A stretch of 64,000 bases of DNA from Alcanivoracaceae bacterium. GTDB taxonomy: Bacteria > Pseudomonadota > Gammaproteobacteria > Pseudomonadales > Alcanivoracaceae. The stretch lies in assembly GCA_023146255.1 (NCBI GenBank), contig JAGLCJ010000004.1, forward strand, positions 107,845 to 171,844, written 5' to 3'. Positions 60,846 to 64,000 of this stretch are shown here, piece by piece (position 1 is the stretch's first letter; each line of letters opens with the position of its first letter). The notes under the pieces were generated by a model. That model was not told the DNA's origin and made no database searches. It saw only the letters and a list, made by a program, of their open reading frames with translations. The translations under genes were made by a program, and so were the position numbers.

Positions 60846-63162
60846 TGCCAGGTCTCTGGCGCGGATTTCCCGGTGGCTTGCGTGCGCCGGCGGCGGCCAC
60901 AGGTTTCGGCCCCGGTTTGCCGGTAGCCCTGCCAGTCGGTTTGCTCTTGCCGGCAGCTTGCTCGCGCGGCGGCAGGCCGTTGTGCTGGGTCAGTATCTTG
61001 CCCTTGGCAGGTGCGTTACCGGTGGCGGTACGACGCTGATGGGCATCGCTGGAATTTTTCCGCCGCGGCGCCTGATAGTCGCGGGCATCGGTTGGCTGGG
61101 TTTTCGGAATCAGCTGATGTTTGCCATCACCGATCAGGTCGGCACGGCCCATGCGCTTGAGCGCTTCACGCAGCAGCGGCCAGTTTTTCGGGTCGTGATA
61201 GCGCAGGAACGCCTTGTGCAGACGACGTTGCTCCGGGGTCTTCGGCGAATCAATGGCGTCACTCTTGTAGGTCACCCGGCGCAGCGGATTCTTGCCGGAG
61301 TAGTACATGGCGGTGGCGCTGGCCATCGGTGACGGATAGAACGCCTGCACCTGATCGGCGCGGAAGCCATAGCGCTTCAGCCACAGCGCCAGATTCATCA
61401 TGTCTTCATCGCTGGTGCCCGGGTGGGCGGCGATAAAGTAGGGGATCAGGTATTGTTCCTTGCCGGCTTCTTTTGAAAAGCGCTCGAACATTTCCCGGAA
61501 GGTATCGTAGGAGCCGATGCCCGGCTTCATCATTTTCGACAGCGGGCCCTGCTCGGTATGTTCCGGGGCAATCTTCAGGTAGCCGCCGACATGGTGGGTC
61601 ACCAGTTCGCGCACATACTCCGGATCCTTTACGGCAAGGTCGTAACGCAACCCGGAAGCAATCAGGATTTTTTTCACGCCCTTGATATTACGTGCCTTGC
61701 GATACAGCTGAGTCAGGTGCGAGTGATCGGTGTTGAGGTTGTCGCAGATACCCGGATAAACACAGCTGGGTTTGCGGCAGGCTGCTTCGATCTCCGGGGT
61801 CTTGCAGGCAATTCGGTACATGTTCGCAGTGGGCCCGCCGAGATCGGAAATCACTCCAGTGAAACCCTTGACCTTGTCACGGATCTGTTCAATCTCACGC
61901 AGCACCGATTCTTCCGAGCGGTTCTGGATGATGCGGCCTTCGTGTTCGGTGATCGAGCAAAAGGTGCAGCCACCAAAGCAGCCGCGCATGATGTTGACGG
62001 AAAAGCGGATCATGTCCCAGGCCGGAATTTTTGCCTCACCGTAAGCGGGGTGTGGCGAACGGGCGTAGGGCAGATCAAAAACGTAGTCCATTTCTTCTGT
62101 GGTCAACGGAATCGGCGGCGGATTCAGCCAGACATCGATTTCGGCATGACGCTGGACCAGTGCCCGGGCATTGCCCGGATTGGTTTCCAGGTGCAGCACC
62201 CGGCTGGCGTGGGCATACAGCACCGGGTCGTTGCGCACTTTTTCAAACGACGGCAGACGGATGACAGTGTGGTCGCGTTTCAGTTTCGGGTGTGGCAGCA
62301 GCTCCACCACCTGTTCGCCGTTGTCATTGATGCTGACGCCGAGCATCGGGTTGTTGCGGCGCTCCACCTCACATTCATCCATCTCCTGAGTGTTGACGTA
62401 GGGATTGATGATGCGATCAACCCGGCCGGGGCGGTCGATGCGAGTGGAATCGATTTCCCAGTAACCTTCCGGGGTGTCGCGACGGATAAAGGCGGTGCCG
62501 CGAACATCGGTGATGCTGTCGACAGTCTCGCCACGGGCAAGCCGGTGGGCCACCTCCACCACGGCACGCTCGGCGTTGCCGTAAAGCAGCAGATCGGCGG
62601 TGGCATCGAGCAGGATCGAGCGTCGTACCTTGTCCTGCCAGTAGTCGTAATGGCCAATGCGGCGCAGGGAGGCTTCGATGCCGCCGAGAATTACCGGCAC
62701 ATCGGGCCAGGCTTCCTTGCAGCGCTGCGAGTACACCAGCGAGCAGCGGTCCGGGCGCTTGCCGGCTTCGCCGCCGGGGGTATAGGCGTCGTCAGAGCGC
62801 GGTTTGCGATCTGCGGTATAACGGTTGATCATGGAATCCATGTTGCCGGCGGCGACACCGAAGAACAGGTTCGGCCGGCCCAGCGCCATAAAGGCGTCTT
62901 TCGAGGTCCAGTCCGGCTGGGCGATGATACCGACCCGGAACCCCTGGGCTTCGAGCAAACGGCCGACAATCGCCATGCCGAATGACGGATGGTCGACATA
63001 GGCGTCACCGGTGACAATGATGATGTCACAGGAGTCCCAGCCGAGCTGGTCCATCTCGGCCCGGGACATCGGCAGGAACGGTGCCGTGCCAAAGCATTCC
63101 GCCCAGTATCGGGAGTAACCGAACAGGCTGGTGCGGGGGCGGGGGATCGACAGGGCAGACAT
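60826..63162 (-). CDS. ygiQ: YgiQ family radical SAM protein
   Basis: A 778-residue protein. The N-terminal domain has LFGYSRYWAECFGTAPFLPM and DIIIVTGDAYVDHPSFGMAI, as in YgiQ. The radical SAM motif is CFGGCTFC within MRGCFGGCTFCSITEHEGR. Later YgiQ motifs include YKSDAIDSPKTPEQRRLHKA. The last 90 residues are basic and disordered, usual for the family. ATG 63162 is chosen; the frame is open to 63354 but family likeness starts at MSALSIPRPR. The reaction is not known. Confidence 0.95.
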   Translation of the reverse strand: MSALSIPRPRTSLFGYSRYWAECFGTAPFLPMSRAEMDQLGWDSCDIIIVTGDAYVDHPSFGMAIVGRLLEAQGFRVGIIAQPDWTSKDAFMALGRPNLFFGVAAGNMDSMINRYTADRKPRSDDAYTPGGEAGKRPDRCSLVYSQRCKEAWPDVPVILGGIEASLRRIGHYDYWQDKVRRSILLDATADLLLYGNAERAVVEVAHRLARGETVDSITDVRGTAFIRRDTPEGYWEIDSTRIDRPGRVDRIINPYVNTQEMDECEVERRNNPMLGVSINDNGEQVVELLPHPKLKRDHTVIRLPSFEKVRNDPVLYAHASRVLHLETNPGNARALVQRHAEIDVWLNPPPIPLTTEEMDYVFDLPYARSPHPAYGEAKIPAWDMIRFSVNIMRGCFGGCTFCSITEHEGRIIQNRSEESVLREIEQIRDKVKGFTGVISDLGGPTANMYRIACKTPEIEAACRKPSCVYPGICDNLNTDHSHLTQLYRKARNIKGVKKILIASGLRYDLAVKDPEYVRELVTHHVGGYLKIAPEHTEQGPLSKMMKPGIGSYDTFREMFERFSKEAGKEQYLIPYFIAAHPGTSDEDMMNLALWLKRYGFRADQVQAFYPSPMASATAMYYSGKNPLRRVTYKSDAIDSPKTPEQRRLHKAFLRYHDPKNWPLLREALKRMGRADLIGDGKHQLIPKTQPTDARDYQAPRRKNSSDAHQRRTATGNAPAKGKILTQHNGLPPREQAAGKSKPTGRATGKPGPKPVAAAGARKPPGNPRQRPGKNRTPR

Positions 63163-63339
63163 CAGGTATCCGGAAACAGCGGGGTGGCGCATTGTACCTG
63201 CTGGCGGTGGCAACGGCGACCGGGGACGGTCCTGCAGGCAAACATCGGCAGTATGACCAGACGGGCGGGTGGCCCGTTCAGACAGGTGGGGTACGTGAAT
63301 TGTAAAACCTGAGTCAGGCCCGTGATTCAGGTCATGAAA

Positions 63340-63355
63340 TGTGATCGCCATCACG
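63340..63355 (+). promoter_or_regulatory. CRP/Vfr-like binding site
   Basis: TGTGA-TCGCCA-TCACG matches the CRP consensus TGTGA-N6-TCACA at nine of ten defined positions. It lies between divergent ygiQ and the unknown gene at 63399, centred 51 bases before the latter's ATG. Confidence 0.65.
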
Positions 63356-63398
63356 ACTAAGATGATAGCGTTATGAAATCAAGCAAGAGGGTGCGCTT

Positions 63399-63974
63399 AT
63401 GTCCATCAGTGCTGCGGCAATTGACCTGCAGTCAGACGAGAGTCTGATCTGGAGTCTTGGTGAGTTCGATGATCATCGCCGGGCAGTGGAGTTTGTGCGC
63501 CATTTCCGAGAGTCACTCTGCATTTATTCCAACAAGGTTGGTCAGATCTACGCCTGTTACGACGTGATTGTGCCCACCGGAGAGTTGCCGGATCTGGTGG
63601 TGGTACCGGATCTCGAAGCCTTTACCGAAACCTGGTACGAGGTGCCGGAAAAAGCCATTCTCTCCACTGGATATACCATCGTCCCCGGTGGCGTGGTCGG
63701 CCGTACTGGTCTCTATCTGCACATGAAAGATGCCGATGGCAAGGGCAAGGCAGTGCCGTTGGCAGCGGGTCTTCAGGCCGTTGCCGAGGAGTTTGAGGCG
63801 CGAGGTGACGAGTTTCTGCCAATCCTGACCAAGGGTGATCTGCGCGCGTTCAAGAAGCAGGCGCCCATGCTGCACCTGCACCGGCTCGACGCCAAAGTCA
63901 TGTTGGAAAAATCCCGTTTTGAACTGAATGATATTCGCAGCAGCATGAAGAAAAAGCTGCGCACCTGTTGTTGA
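63399..63974 (+). CDS. Conserved-looking protein of unknown function
   Basis: A 191-residue soluble protein I do not recognise. It has an N-terminal alpha/beta region (LIWSLGEFDDHRRAVEFVRH), a central beta stretch (LVVVPDLEAFTETWYEVPE; GGVVGRTGLYLHMKD) and a basic C terminus ending KKKLRTCC, two terminal Cys. AAGAGGG lies nine bases before ATG. The CRP-like site upstream suggests cAMP control. The window ends 26 bases after its stop in an A-rich stretch that could start a terminator. Confidence 0.7.
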   Translation: MSISAAAIDLQSDESLIWSLGEFDDHRRAVEFVRHFRESLCIYSNKVGQIYACYDVIVPTGELPDLVVVPDLEAFTETWYEVPEKAILSTGYTIVPGGVVGRTGLYLHMKDADGKGKAVPLAAGLQAVAEEFEARGDEFLPILTKGDLRAFKKQAPMLHLHRLDAKVMLEKSRFELNDIRSSMKKKLRTCC

Positions 63975-64000
63975 GTCAATGACGGCCAATAAAAAGGGCG

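Overview
The window reads as chromosome of a gammaproteobacterium close to the Pseudomonas/Oceanospirillales group, with roughly 58-60 % G+C. The support is gene order and protein likeness: holB-pilZ-tatD, a tetR-DUF1285 pair, divergent etfD / etfBA with a PsrA-like operator, nsrR-nnrS, an imuA-imuB-dnaE2 SOS cassette, and Pseudomonas-type REP elements starting GTAGGAGC. The species cannot be named from the sequence alone.

Layout. 1-6.6 kb is a housekeeping block: the end of holB, pilZ, a TatD nuclease, rmuC, a degenerate papain-like protein, a class V aminotransferase, tetR and DUF1285. 6.7-14.6 kb is an accessory locus. It holds a 1.7-kilo-residue surface protein with one c-heme and many Ig-like repeats, an outer-membrane protein and a triheme lipoprotein. 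14.7-18.5 kb carries a CHASE2 adenylate cyclase, a Tat-exported FecR-like protein and a K+ channel. 18.6-24.4 kb has a lipase-like hydrolase, DAHP synthase, CobB, a small unknown gene and a GNAT-nitrilase fusion, with pairs of unusual hairpin repeats between them. 24.4-28.2 kb is the electron-transfer flavoprotein locus. 28.2-34.8 kb has repeats, a sugar dehydrogenase, an MscS channel coupled to a membrane ATPase, two thiol-redox proteins and tRNA-Thr. 34.8-37.7 kb is the nitric-oxide regulon unit DUF454-nnrS-nsrR with a near-perfect NsrR operator, then mazEF plus a small coupled gene. 37.9-44.9 kb is rhlE and the LexA-controlled mutagenesis cassette.

46.3-60.0 kb is the most unusual region. 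Seven tightly packed genes encode a FAD / two-cNMP-domain / four-cluster ferredoxin protein, a di-heme b-type membrane protein, an FHA protein with ten CxxCH motifs, a double GlcG/HbpS lipoprotein, an outer-membrane barrel, a ten-heme LVIVD-propeller cytochrome and a four- to five-heme cytochrome. I infer an electron path from a cytosolic flavoprotein to the cell surface, gated by cyclic nucleotide; its donor, acceptor and function are unknown. The window closes with a lipoprotein, ygiQ and an unknown gene behind a CRP/Vfr-like site.

The repeats form a second theme. Five hairpin elements (A1, B1, B2, A2, A3) have a core of fixed length and arms that differ between copies but stay self-complementary. 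Three REP elements are also present, one of them in frame inside dnaE2. A 14-unit heptamer array lies at 28.6 kb.
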